DNA from: Candidatus Poribacteria bacterium
Lineage (GTDB): Bacteria > Poribacteria > WGA-4E > WGA-3G
Assembly: GCA_012270865.1 (NCBI GenBank)
Contig: JAAXHL010000141.1
Coordinates: forward strand, 6,960-53,481
Length of the DNA stretch: 46,522 bases
Reading direction: 5' to 3'
Shown: in pieces, positions 36,101 to 44,545 of the stretch
How the letters are laid out: each line of letters opens with the position of its first letter
Position numbering within the stretch: the first letter of the stretch is position 1
Notes under the pieces: generated by a model
Databases searched by the model: none
Seen by the model: only the letters and a program-made list of their open reading frames with translations
What the model was told of the DNA's origin: nothing
Position numbers and translations under genes: made by a program

Positions 36101-36340
36101 GAAGTAAAAGCTGCTGTGAAGGAAATGCTTGAGACACTCAAACGTGAAAAATTGGGACTGGATTGGCGGAAACATGCACAAACACGCGCACAAGTCAGAC
36201 TTACAGTTGCAAATATACTTGATGATGAACTGCCCGAACCTTACACGCCGGAACTGTTTAATCAGAAAACCGAGGCGGTATATCAGCACATCTACGATTC
36301 TTACTACGGTGAAGGGCAAAGCATTTATATCCAAAATTAA
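33179..36340 (+). CDS. hsdR: Type I restriction endonuclease (R subunit)
   Basis: 1053 aa, full length. The PD-(D/E)XK nuclease is near 146-168 (RPDIVCFVNGIPLILMEFKR, with Asp and Glu-x-Lys). The translocase has Walker A TQGSGKSI (about 299), DEAH in ITDEAHRSQYDT (about 401), FTGTPL, and later motifs including WITGFDVPSC and QTIARANRVYGDK. The C-terminal helical part binds the HsdMS core. HsdR moves DNA and cuts unmodified DNA far from the site. Its start is coupled to the UPF0175 gene. It converges with the phosphofructokinase gene across a palindrome. Confidence 0.95.
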   Translation: MNPYSEDQLIEQPAIGLLKEIGWETLNCFSEFEQTEKSPLGRQTRSEVVLTARLKFALKRFNPTATDDAIAKAVEELTQSRAVMNPIEANREIYTLLKDGVKVTLSESDSEDETVEVLQVIDWEHPENNDFFAASQFWITGEMYTKRPDIVCFVNGIPLILMEFKRIDVHLYAAYNDNLRDYKDTIPHLFWYNAFIFLSNGTESKVGSFTADWEHFAEWKRVHSEDEPPQASLKTILHALCTPERLLDVVENFILFMEVQGGLIKILAKNHQYLGVNNTIQSLKRIEDNHGKLGVFWHTQGSGKSISMLFFAQKVLRKVQGNWTFVVVTDRKELDNQTYKTFVSTSGVLTQQEVHAEDIKHLRQLLSEDHRYIFTLIHKFQTQGGERHPILSERSDIVVITDEAHRSQYDTLALNMRTALPNAAFIAFTGTPLMVGEEKTKSVFGDYVSIYNFNQSIVDRATVPLYYENRVPTLQLINEDFNEDIEQVLEDAELDEAQEVRLEREFATEYHIITRDERLETIAEDIVSHFIGRGYQGKAMVISIDKATTVKMFDKVQKYWKQYIEQLKSERTTQTGNDRIFLEERICYMEETDMAVVVSPGQNEIDELRQKGVDITPHRTRMNTEDLDTKFKDPDDPFRIVFVCAMWITGFDVPSCSTIYLDKPQRNHTLMQTIARANRVYGDKNNGLIVDYIGVFRDLEKALAIYATGADLEGNQKPIADKSELIEKLRAAIAEITEFCCGLGIDLDEAQTDDAFQNIAQINDAMERILINDETKKRYLQLATNVTKLYKAILPDPDAHEFTRICQLIYIIAKKIRNLTPPADISDVMTEVEEVLDRSIAPEGYLIEIPADGYNTEQIDLSQIDFEQLSERFNTEHKRVEAEKLRGAINSKLTAMIRLNRSRMDYQEKFEQMIAEYNAGTIGVEDYFQGLFDFVNDLNVEDQRAIAEELSEEELAVFDLLTQREPHLTAPERDEVKAAVKEMLETLKREKLGLDWRKHAQTRAQVRLTVANILDDELPEPYTPELFNQKTEAVYQHIYDSYYGEGQSIYIQN

Positions 36341-36343
36341 GTA

Positions 36344-36366
36344 AGGCGCGGTTTCAAACCGCGCCT
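36344..36366. terminator. Palindrome between convergent hsdR and phosphofructokinase genes
   Basis: AGGCGCGGTTT, one base, AAACCGCGCCT: an almost complete 23-base palindrome four bases after hsdR. It resembles the covarying palindromes elsewhere (GGTTT core) and may end transcription from both sides, though no T-run follows. Confidence 0.45.
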
Positions 36367-36390
36367 ACATTTATGGAAATTCTTTCGCTA

Positions 36391-37593
36391 TTACCCGATC
36401 TCGTTTATTTCGATCCGACGATCATCGAGAGACCAATTCGGACGTGGTAAATCACCGAACAACGGACGGAAATATCCGACACCCGCCGGAGAGATCTGAT
36501 ACCGCTCAGCATCGTAGAACCGCAGGTCGAGACTCCTTCGGATCACGTGACCGGTCATGTCCCGCTTCAGTACCTGCTCTAACGGCAACAGCGTCGGTTC
36601 AATACCTGTAGGTGTCCGCGTAATCGTCGCGACACCGTTGAACATACCGTCTGAGAGTGCCTGAACGGCGAGCGCACCCGCTTTGATCGCCGTATCTCTA
36701 TCCATAGGTATCGGACTCCCACAACGTTGAAGATACCCAAGAATCAACGCACGGAACGCCGAACTCGAAATCTCAGGAAGCCGCTTCTTCATCGCTTCAA
36801 CGATAATCTCTGAGCAGCCGCCCGGCTTCGTATGTCCGAAAGCATCGAGTTCCGCTTCTGATGTAATCATCAATTCACCGTCTGCATTCCGAATCCCTTC
36901 AGACACAACAACGATTACATTGCCCTGTTCAGAATGTTTCGCGCGGATCGCTTCTGCAAGTTTATCCGGTTGATATGGTATCTCTGGCACAACGATAAGG
37001 TCAGCTTGTCCATAAGCAGCAGACAGCGTCAGCCAACCGGCATCCCTTCCCATCGCCTCAACGATAATGACACGATCATGTGAATATGTTGTCGTCCGTA
37101 GATCTCGGACAGCATTGATAACGCTATTCGCAGATGACGGGAAACCGGGACAGAAATAGTTCACCATTTTAGAGTAGTCAACGGCATCGCCTTCCGGTGG
37201 ATTGACACCGACATCGTTATCAATGGTTTTCGTCACGAATGTGGTTGTAAATTGATCAGACAATGCGGTGCCAACCGTTAAGGTATCATCTCCCCCAATC
37301 GGAATGAGACCACTAATGTCAAGTTTTTTAAGATTATCTACTGCTTCATCTAACTTATTATCTTTAATCAGGTTCGTGCGTGAACTCTTTAGAAGCGTTC
37401 CTCCTCTATTTTCATCAATCAGGTCGGGTGTCAGCGTAAAGTAGCGTCCACCTTTCAGTACCCCGCGCCAGCCTTCCATAAATCCGACCAGTTCAAAACC
37501 GAGTTCTTCAGCTTTCAATGCGATGCCTTTCAGGGTAGCGTTGAGCGCGCTCGTATCGCCGCCCCCTGTTAAAACACCAATCTTTTTTTTCAT
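36391..37593 (-). CDS. 6-phosphofructokinase, residues of the PPi-dependent type
   Basis: 400 aa. Phosphofructokinase converts fructose 6-phosphate to fructose 1,6-bisphosphate. The GGGDTSALN loop is at 10-18. The two positions that separate donors are Asp103 in GGDDT (Gly in ATP enzymes) and Lys122 in TKTIDND (Gly in E. coli), both as in pyrophosphate-dependent enzymes. The catalytic Asp is in TIDND and the substrate loop in MGRDAGW. So PPi is the likely phosphate donor and the reaction may be reversible; this is inferred from residues. AAAGGAG precedes the ATG. It is the last gene of a minus-strand operon, 30 bases after the ThDP enzyme. Confidence 0.85.
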   Translation of the reverse strand: MKKKIGVLTGGGDTSALNATLKGIALKAEELGFELVGFMEGWRGVLKGGRYFTLTPDLIDENRGGTLLKSSRTNLIKDNKLDEAVDNLKKLDISGLIPIGGDDTLTVGTALSDQFTTTFVTKTIDNDVGVNPPEGDAVDYSKMVNYFCPGFPSSANSVINAVRDLRTTTYSHDRVIIVEAMGRDAGWLTLSAAYGQADLIVVPEIPYQPDKLAEAIRAKHSEQGNVIVVVSEGIRNADGELMITSEAELDAFGHTKPGGCSEIIVEAMKKRLPEISSSAFRALILGYLQRCGSPIPMDRDTAIKAGALAVQALSDGMFNGVATITRTPTGIEPTLLPLEQVLKRDMTGHVIRRSLDLRFYDAERYQISPAGVGYFRPLFGDLPRPNWSLDDRRIEINEIG

Positions 37594-37623
37594 ATAAAAC
37601 TCCTTTATGATATAAGATAATAC

Positions 37624-39183
37624 CTACTTAACGACTTCAAGCAGGACCGGCTTATCCAAAGCAAGTGCCTTTTCAAACATCGGTTTGAAATCATTTGGAT
37701 CCTCAACACGTAATCCGACTGCACCAAACGACTCAGCGAATTGCACAAAATCTGGGTTCACCAACTCGACCCCGATACGTTTACCGAACCGTCGCAGCTG
37801 CCCACGCTCAATTGAAGTGTACTGATTGTCATTCATCACAAGCGTCACGATAGGTAGGTCATACATCACCGCAGTCGCGAGATCCGGACACGTCATTAAG
37901 AAACCACCATCACCGCTCAGCGCGACGACTTTCCGCTCTGGATAAGCCACCTGTGCACCGATAGCACCCGTCAATCCGATTCCCATTGCCACAGAGACAC
38001 CAGAGAAGATATAAGTACCCGGATGATAACAAGGGAAATGTGGTAGTGCACCATAGCCGGTGATGTTAACGTCAACAGACAAGATAGCATCGCGAGGCAT
38101 TACATCGCGCATCTCTTTGAGGATCCGAGGACGTTCAATCGCCGTCCATTGGCGACGCAATTCTTTTAAACCTTCACCCCAACCACCGATCTGTTTCTCG
38201 TCACGGAGCGCAGCATTCAACTGACGTAAAACCAATTTCGGATTCGCACCGATACCAACAGTCGCCGGATACTCCTTATGGATTTCGTCTGGATCGGCTT
38301 CAATATGTAACAGCGGTTGCGGAATCTTGAGGCTCCAGTTGCCGGTATCGCGGTAATTGAATCGGGTACCAACAGCAACGATGAGGTCAGCTGCATTCAT
38401 CGCCGCTTGCGCGACACCGTCCCGAAAGATACCGATGGAATATGGTGAGTCTTCTGGAACCGAACCTTTCCCGAAACCTGTCATCACGATGGGCGCGTCA
38501 AGCAGCTGCGCGAATTCAAGTATTTCCGCAGTCGCACGCGTATGGTTAATACCACCGCCCGCAATAACCAGCGGACGCTCCGCTTTACCGAGCAGCTCCA
38601 GCGCAGCATCAACATCCTGGGGAGCCGCGGTTGTCTGGATACCGTTATTCAGCGAGGGGATAGGCAGGTCGGCTTCTGCATCGAGCGCATCTTTCGCAAG
38701 TTCAATCAGCACAGGTCCAGGTCTACCTGAACGCAGCGCGCTAAAACTTCTATTGATCGCACCCGGAATCTGATCAACGCGATGCACGATCTCAAGATGT
38801 TTCGTCATCGGCGTGAAGGCAGCTCGCTGGTCCAATCCGTGGAAACTTTTCTTTGGATCCCGTGTTGCCAAATAAGACGGATTCTGACCCGTAATCCAAA
38901 GCACCGCGGACGATGCTGTATTCGCTTCACCGATACCGATAGAGGCGTTGTTTGAACCCGGACCCGGCACAGTCATACAGACACCGACATCACCTGTCGC
39001 GCGCGCATAACCATCCGCCATAAACGCAGCACCGCCTTCATGACGTGTCACATAGTGCTGGATACTGTCTTGGTTGTTGTATAACGCTTCGTAAACTGTA
39101 TCTAAATGATTGCCCGGCAAACCGAAAATGTCTTTAATACCTTGCACTTTTAAGCATTCAACAAAAATATCGCCACCAGTCAT
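37624..39183 (-). CDS. Thiamine diphosphate-dependent enzyme (acetolactate synthase-like)
   Basis: 519 aa with the three domains of the acetolactate synthase/benzoylformate decarboxylase family. The catalytic Glu49 is in RHEGGAAFMADGYAR; the middle domain holds PLVIAGGGINHTRA; the ThDP site is GDGGFLMT with the closing Asn in VMNDNQY. Members act on 2-oxo acids (decarboxylation, carboligation). No regulatory ilvN-like gene or other branched-chain gene is nearby, so acetolactate synthesis is not assured; oxalyl-CoA, sulfopyruvate or benzoylformate decarboxylases are alternatives. AAAGGAGC precedes ATG 39183. Confidence 0.85.
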   Translation of the reverse strand: MTGGDIFVECLKVQGIKDIFGLPGNHLDTVYEALYNNQDSIQHYVTRHEGGAAFMADGYARATGDVGVCMTVPGPGSNNASIGIGEANTASSAVLWITGQNPSYLATRDPKKSFHGLDQRAAFTPMTKHLEIVHRVDQIPGAINRSFSALRSGRPGPVLIELAKDALDAEADLPIPSLNNGIQTTAAPQDVDAALELLGKAERPLVIAGGGINHTRATAEILEFAQLLDAPIVMTGFGKGSVPEDSPYSIGIFRDGVAQAAMNAADLIVAVGTRFNYRDTGNWSLKIPQPLLHIEADPDEIHKEYPATVGIGANPKLVLRQLNAALRDEKQIGGWGEGLKELRRQWTAIERPRILKEMRDVMPRDAILSVDVNITGYGALPHFPCYHPGTYIFSGVSVAMGIGLTGAIGAQVAYPERKVVALSGDGGFLMTCPDLATAVMYDLPIVTLVMNDNQYTSIERGQLRRFGKRIGVELVNPDFVQFAESFGAVGLRVEDPNDFKPMFEKALALDKPVLLEVVK

Positions 39184-39210
39184 AGTTGCTCCTTTCTTAT
39201 AGTCTCGTAC

Positions 39211-41205
39211 CTACTCAGTCTGTGCGGCTGAGTCAAGTGCCTTCGCCTTCTGAAAGTCAGCCTCCGCTGCTTCCTGTTGGCATAGTTTCTCTTTCACATA
39301 CCCGCGGTTCCGATGCGCCTTGACATGCTTCGGATTTAACTCGATAGCTTTATCCAAGTCTGCAATTGCTGCTTGATAGTGACGCTCCGCTTCCTGTGAA
39401 TCTCCGCAAGCAGACACCGCCTGACCTAAGCGGTACTTCGCAAGCCCACGATTGTTGTAAGCGGCAGTATACTTCGGGTTTAGGCGGATAGCTTCCGTAC
39501 AATCGGCAATTGCCCCGTGCAAGTGATATTTCGCTTCTTCTGGATTCTCCCGTCGTAACTCACATCGCCCTAGGCCATTCTGCGAAATTGCCCGATTGCT
39601 GTAGACGGGAGCGTATTCCGAGTTTAACCGGATAGCCTTATCAAAACTGACCATTGCGGCTTCGTAAGCGCGTCTGTGATTTTTTCCGCGTCCTTCTTCA
39701 TAGTAATTCTTTGCCAAATCTCCGTTTTTCAGCGTTGCCTCTTCAAAGTCGGCTTTTGCGGCATCCTTTTCGCCGAGTGCTTCCTTAGCAAGCCCGCGAT
39801 CGAGGTAGTCCATTGCTGTCTCCGGATTGAGTCGGATCGCAGCATCGAAATCTGCGATTGCATTGTCATAGTCACCAAGGGCAGCTCTCGCAGCCCCACG
39901 CGTATGGTAGGCAGCACTGCTATCCTCATCTGCTGTGGCTAACGCAATAGCAATATCACTGTCAGCGACCGCGCTTCGATAGTACCATTCGGCTTCTCCG
40001 GTGTTCTTTCGTTCAGTTGCAATTTGCCCGAGGAGATATTTCGTCCATCCGCGGGCATTATAAGCTAAGGCAAACTTTGGTTCCCAAGCAATGAGGTGCG
40101 TAAGGTCGGCGATCGCGGCGTGATAGTGCTTCCAGGCTTCTACTATATCCCCGGCTTCTACTTTCAAGTTGCCATTTTGCATCTTTGCATCTGCGCGGGC
40201 GTAAACTTCCTTCGGGTTGTCTAACCATCGCAAAGGGATCAGACATAGCCGTGCTAACATTTGACTCCTGAAAAAACGAAGATCTGGCTCAAAATAATTC
40301 GTTGACATGAGTCGGTAAGCCTTAACCCGGTCCATAAGGAATGTTATAAAGTCAAGCGAGCTAATCTGCTTATAGCTTCCCTTAGCATTCAGCATTATCA
40401 ATTTAAATTGCGTTTCGCCACGGGCTTTGTAGGCATCAGGTATATCCGGGTTAAGATTGATAGCCTCATTATAGGCGGCAAGAGCACCTTCAAAGTCTTC
40501 GCCTGCTTGATACGCCCTGCCCCTTTTATATTCGAGATAGGCACGGATTCGCGGGCGATTTTGCCATTCCGCTAAAGGCTGAGCTTCTGTCCGTTCCGCC
40601 GCTGTGAGCAACGCTTCAAGCGCGCTCGCAGGCGCAGCGTACCCCTTATTCCCACTGGGTTTGGCAGTACCCCGCGAAAGTACGGCTATGACTTCTCCTT
40701 CGTTGTTCAGCACTGGGCACCCACTCCACCCCGGACCCCCAGCAGGTATGTGTAACCGAAACCATTTACCCTTTTTCTCGATACTTCGTACAGTAGCCGC
40801 TGCGGTGTTTTCTTTGTCCCCATCATAGCCGATGGCAAAAATGCGCGCTCTTTTTTCCACAGTCCCGCTGTTGCCCAGCTGGAAAGGAATCTTTTCTTCC
40901 GAAACTTTCAGAATAGCGAGATCGTTCTTTTCATCAAACGCTATGATGCCTTCAATTGTGTACGCGGCTTCTGTGTCAACATGCTTCGCAGTAATACTCA
41001 TAGCTCCTTCTAAGACGTGAAAACTTGTCGCAATTTGATTGCGTTCTATAAAGAAACCGCTACAAGTACTAACGTTAACTTCGTATTTGTTGCTGCCGAT
41101 ATACTTCCCAAATTTCTCTACCTCCAAAATCGCCATGGTACCTTGGATATTTTTTGGAATTGTTTGGGCATGCTTCTGACGTGAGTTCTCTTTTTCCGAT
41201 GTCAT
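39211..41205 (-). CDS. Trypsin-like serine protease with TPR repeats
   Basis: 664 aa. Residues about 20-205 are a trypsin-like (Trypsin_2) domain with a full triad: His63 (TSFHVLEG), Asp95 (NDLAIL), Ser161 (GPGWSGCPV). From about 222 to the end there are at least six TPR units, seen in the repeated pattern AI.LNP....AY..RG.A. There is no signal peptide, which suggests a cytoplasmic protease that picks partners through its TPRs; several such proteins are linked to signalling or defence, but its target is unknown. It follows the upstream gene by 31 bases and precedes the ThDP gene by 27. Confidence 0.8.
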   Translation of the reverse strand: MTSEKENSRQKHAQTIPKNIQGTMAILEVEKFGKYIGSNKYEVNVSTCSGFFIERNQIATSFHVLEGAMSITAKHVDTEAAYTIEGIIAFDEKNDLAILKVSEEKIPFQLGNSGTVEKRARIFAIGYDGDKENTAAATVRSIEKKGKWFRLHIPAGGPGWSGCPVLNNEGEVIAVLSRGTAKPSGNKGYAAPASALEALLTAAERTEAQPLAEWQNRPRIRAYLEYKRGRAYQAGEDFEGALAAYNEAINLNPDIPDAYKARGETQFKLIMLNAKGSYKQISSLDFITFLMDRVKAYRLMSTNYFEPDLRFFRSQMLARLCLIPLRWLDNPKEVYARADAKMQNGNLKVEAGDIVEAWKHYHAAIADLTHLIAWEPKFALAYNARGWTKYLLGQIATERKNTGEAEWYYRSAVADSDIAIALATADEDSSAAYHTRGAARAALGDYDNAIADFDAAIRLNPETAMDYLDRGLAKEALGEKDAAKADFEEATLKNGDLAKNYYEEGRGKNHRRAYEAAMVSFDKAIRLNSEYAPVYSNRAISQNGLGRCELRRENPEEAKYHLHGAIADCTEAIRLNPKYTAAYNNRGLAKYRLGQAVSACGDSQEAERHYQAAIADLDKAIELNPKHVKAHRNRGYVKEKLCQQEAAEADFQKAKALDSAAQTE

Positions 41206-41236
41206 TAAGCACTTGTCCTTTGTAAAGTCTACGGTT

Positions 41237-43060
41237 TCAGCCGAGTATTTCCTGATCTAACACGACAAAAAGTCTTGCCTGCCTCGGCGCAAATGTACAG
41301 TTCAGATATGACTTGCCATCAGCGAACCAAAAATCTATGTTCTCTGTCGTCTCCTTAAACAGATGCCATTCTACGATACGTCTTATCTTCTTCTCGGACA
41401 GTTCAATCAAAGTATCAATCGGTTCACTGCTTGTGTTGAAAAAATAGAAAATTTCGGATGCTTCCGATTCCCTATGAAGCACTTGAACGGTGTCTGTCTC
41501 TGTATTATCAGGTCTCACATACACCGATACGCTACGGGTCACCCACTTTCGGAGACATTTTGCGAGTTTTACGGACTTCTCGTCGGGCGTACCCCGCAGA
41601 ATAGTGACACGCCGTCCGTAGATGAGTTGCTCAAGCGGATACGGTTCAAGTCCAATCCGCCCATTCAGTAGATAAGGGACAGGGTCATCTACGATCAATC
41701 TCCCTTTCGCTTTCGTAAATGCCTTCAGACATTGGACAGTCTCTTTTTGAAGTGATATACAACTCGGAACCAAGATAACACTATAGATCGTTGTCGTATC
41801 TGACCGGCTGTTCGGGAAAGAGACACCGCCGCGCGGGTTACCGACTTTTTTCGCTTCTGTAGTGCTTATAACCTCCGCAGAAGCGAGTTCCTGTTCCGAA
41901 ACAATCCTGAAGTCGTACCCTAATTCCCACAAATTCTGACACAACCAACCCCACGCTTTTGTTACAGCGTTCCAAGATTTCTCATCAGGCTTCGTCCAAA
42001 GGCTTTGCGTCGGTGCTACTATCAGCATCGGTCTTTTCGGGTAGCCAGTTGACAACTGCCGTGTGACACCACTAAATACATCGTTTCGGTTCATCCATAA
42101 GTTGAAACCGAGACTCGCATCTTCAAAGTACCGCGACATCAGAACATCGTTGTTCTTTTTTCGATTGATACCAGCGACCTGTGTATTGCTACAGACCCAT
42201 TTCGCGACAACGAACCGTTTCGGTGTGTCAATTTCAGTGACGTTCAAGATAGGAATGTCTACTTCTGAGAGCAAGGTTCCTAACTCAAATTCCAATGCCT
42301 TAGCACTCCCCGGTAGACTCAAAGCGAATTGAAGTCCCTCCTGACGACAAAAATCTTGCACACCGCGAAGGAAACAGGTCGCAAAGCGTGTTGTTAACAC
42401 CTTCCAAAATGTGTTCCTGACTGCAGCCGAATTGTACGTTTCATAGAACACCAACGGCAGATACATTGTGTATGATTCTTCCGCTGCTTTGAGGGGCATA
42501 GAAATCCACGGAACTGATGACCTTTCAGCACCTAAAACACTCACTAAAGACAGGAACTTCGGGAGTTCACAAGTGAAACCGACAAGGCACTGTTTACCGT
42601 AGGTTCTTAAATAATCTATCAGCACACGCTCTACAAACTTAGAAACGCCGGAACGGTTAAGGAGATCGTCCGCCCTCGTTTCCGTTTGATAGAGATTAAT
42701 CACCGTCCGCCCACGAAGCCGTTCTGCAATCCCGAGGTCCCCTGCCAAGCATTTTTGGATATAGTCGCTGATGTTATAGCACGGCGCATCGGCATGCGGT
42801 TCCGAAATTAAATAGTGTTGATTGTATTCTGTTGCGACCGACTGGAGGGAGTTTTGAAGCGACCTTTGGATCGTTGCTACCTTTTCCGTATCACTGAAGG
42901 ACAAATCTAACGCATTCAACTGATAGCGCGTTTGCAATAAATCGGACGGCAGCGTGATCCATACACGCTTTAACCGTCGTAATTCCGCTTGATGTGCTGT
43001 TGACGTTTGCGTTCTATGCCACGACAGGACGCTCCCTGTGTAAAAAGGATCCGTCTGCAC
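41237..43060 (-). CDS. Putative glycoside hydrolase-like protein
   Basis: 607 aa from GTG 43060, with GGGAG nine bases upstream. No signal peptide. The first 300 residues look like a TIM-barrel glycosidase distantly related to the GH106 type (VGFTCELPKFLSL with a candidate acidic residue; FWKVLTTRFATCFLRGVQDFCRQ). Residues about 330-480 resemble a glutaminase-like/trimerisation domain (SVILVPSCISLQKETVQCLKAF, GRLIVDDPV), and the C-terminus is a beta-sandwich. This order is seen in several GH families. I could not confirm catalytic residues. It leads the four-gene minus-strand operon. Confidence 0.45.
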   Translation of the reverse strand: MQTDPFYTGSVLSWHRTQTSTAHQAELRRLKRVWITLPSDLLQTRYQLNALDLSFSDTEKVATIQRSLQNSLQSVATEYNQHYLISEPHADAPCYNISDYIQKCLAGDLGIAERLRGRTVINLYQTETRADDLLNRSGVSKFVERVLIDYLRTYGKQCLVGFTCELPKFLSLVSVLGAERSSVPWISMPLKAAEESYTMYLPLVFYETYNSAAVRNTFWKVLTTRFATCFLRGVQDFCRQEGLQFALSLPGSAKALEFELGTLLSEVDIPILNVTEIDTPKRFVVAKWVCSNTQVAGINRKKNNDVLMSRYFEDASLGFNLWMNRNDVFSGVTRQLSTGYPKRPMLIVAPTQSLWTKPDEKSWNAVTKAWGWLCQNLWELGYDFRIVSEQELASAEVISTTEAKKVGNPRGGVSFPNSRSDTTTIYSVILVPSCISLQKETVQCLKAFTKAKGRLIVDDPVPYLLNGRIGLEPYPLEQLIYGRRVTILRGTPDEKSVKLAKCLRKWVTRSVSVYVRPDNTETDTVQVLHRESEASEIFYFFNTSSEPIDTLIELSEKKIRRIVEWHLFKETTENIDFWFADGKSYLNCTFAPRQARLFVVLDQEILG

Positions 43061-43085
43061 AACTATCAGCTCCCATCTAAAAAAT

Positions 43086-43115
43086 TTGCAACTGTTAAAT
43101 ATTTTGTGTTATACT
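43086..43115 (+). promoter_or_regulatory. Promoter candidate for the permease pair
   Basis: TTGCAA (43086-43091), an 18-base spacer and TATACT (43110-43115), in the divergent gap. It leaves a leader of about 160 bases before ATG 43281. Confidence 0.45.
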
Positions 43116-43280
43116 TTTAACGTTATTGAGGAAGTATATAGGTTCGTCAGGTGTTCTATCTTTCGCGTTACAGTTTAGCACACCCTGAGAATTCATGCAA
43201 TAAAAGTTTTGTTGCATTTGTCCATACATAAGTCCTGAATAGGTTTTGTATGCCTCCGAATTATACCCAAAGGATCCGGT

Positions 43281-44531
43281 ATGAAACTCCTTGAGAATAT
43301 TATATCAGCATTTTCTGTCCTCCGTGCCAGCAAACTTCGGACAGTTCTCACCCTCTTAGGCATCACCATCGGAATTGCTGGTGTCATCGCGATGATGTCT
43401 TTCGGCGCAGGTGCTGAAAAACTTATCATGGCTGAATTTGAGAAGATCGGAGGTCCCAGTATGTTCGGCGTTTACCGACCCGGACATATCCGAAAAAATG
43501 GGCGGTGGCAGCGTAATACCAGCCCACATCACCTTGAGATGAAAGACCTCCGCGATGTTCTCGCAGAATGCCCCTCCGTTGAAGTTGCCACTGTCGAAGG
43601 CAGCTACTACATCAACCTCGGCATTAATGGAAAGTTCCAACCGACCTATCTCCGCGCAACCACAAATGAATACCAAGCCGTCCGCGAATGGCGCACAGAG
43701 TACGGCAGATTCCTCGCAGATACCGATATGGACTTTTGGACAAAAGTCTGTGTCATCGGTTCAAAAATTTGGAAAGAGCAGTTTAAAGGTGAAGACCCTA
43801 TCGGTAAAGAGGTCATCATCAATAACTTTGGGAATAACAAACGGTTCACCGTTATCGGTATCATGGAGAGCCGCGGCGACGGATTAGAACGCGGCAGAAG
43901 CGATGACAATATGCTTTTCATTCCTATCACAACCGCCCAAAAACGGTTTTGGGGACACGATCACGTCGGGCATATCATGGTGCGCGCCAAAAGTCCGTTT
44001 CACGTCGATCAGGCTCTCAAAGAGGTAAAGACCATCATTATGCGCAATCACGGGGGCGACGATACCTTCTTCCGAACTTGGTCAGCAAAACAAGGCATCG
44101 CAAACGCGAAAAGAATGATCTTTATCATAGAGTCCGTTTTGGTCGTCATTGCATCTGTGTCCTTGATTGTTGCGGGTATCGGGATTCTCAATATCATGCT
44201 CGTCTCCGTAACAGAACGGATACCGGAGATCGGACTCCGGAAAGCAGTCGGCGCAAAGAGTTTTAACATCCGAATGCAGTTCCTCATAGAATCTGTTATT
44301 TTATGTCTAATGGGCAGTCTGCTCGGTATCGCTTTCGGGTCAGTCGTTGGAAAAGGCTTTGCTTGGGTCGTCGGCAAATTCCTTGAAGAAATGTCATGGC
44401 CCTCAGTGATTACGCCGGAAGCTGTGCTGATCTCTGTTGCTGCAGGTGCAGCCGTCGGTATCTTCTTCGGTTACTATCCCGCCAGCCAAGCCGCAAAAAT
44501 GAGTCCCATTGATGCCATCCGCCATACATAA
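43281..44531 (+). CDS. MacB-type ABC transporter permease (first of a tandem pair)
   Basis: 416 aa. One N-terminal membrane segment (LRTVLTLLGITIGIAGVIAMMSF) is followed by a large periplasmic MacB_PCD domain (about 50-275), then three membrane segments of the FtsX domain (ESVLVVIASVSLIVAGIGILNIMLV ... EIGLRKAVGAKS ... VLISVAAGAAVGIFFGYYPA). Such permeases work with a MacB/LolD-type ATPase to move lipoproteins, peptides or toxins across the envelope without direct substrate channels. No ATPase or MacA-like gene is in the window. AAGGATC precedes the ATG. The next gene is a close paralogue 14 bases downstream. Confidence 0.9.
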   Translation: MKLLENIISAFSVLRASKLRTVLTLLGITIGIAGVIAMMSFGAGAEKLIMAEFEKIGGPSMFGVYRPGHIRKNGRWQRNTSPHHLEMKDLRDVLAECPSVEVATVEGSYYINLGINGKFQPTYLRATTNEYQAVREWRTEYGRFLADTDMDFWTKVCVIGSKIWKEQFKGEDPIGKEVIINNFGNNKRFTVIGIMESRGDGLERGRSDDNMLFIPITTAQKRFWGHDHVGHIMVRAKSPFHVDQALKEVKTIIMRNHGGDDTFFRTWSAKQGIANAKRMIFIIESVLVVIASVSLIVAGIGILNIMLVSVTERIPEIGLRKAVGAKSFNIRMQFLIESVILCLMGSLLGIAFGSVVGKGFAWVVGKFLEEMSWPSVITPEAVLISVAAGAAVGIFFGYYPASQAAKMSPIDAIRHT

Positions 44532-44545
44532 TAAGGTAACCAACT

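Noticed and set aside
43221..43245. Isolated ATAAGTCCTGA resembling a family-1 end
   Set aside because: Only a half site with a changed GCG; no partner or internal hairpin nearby.
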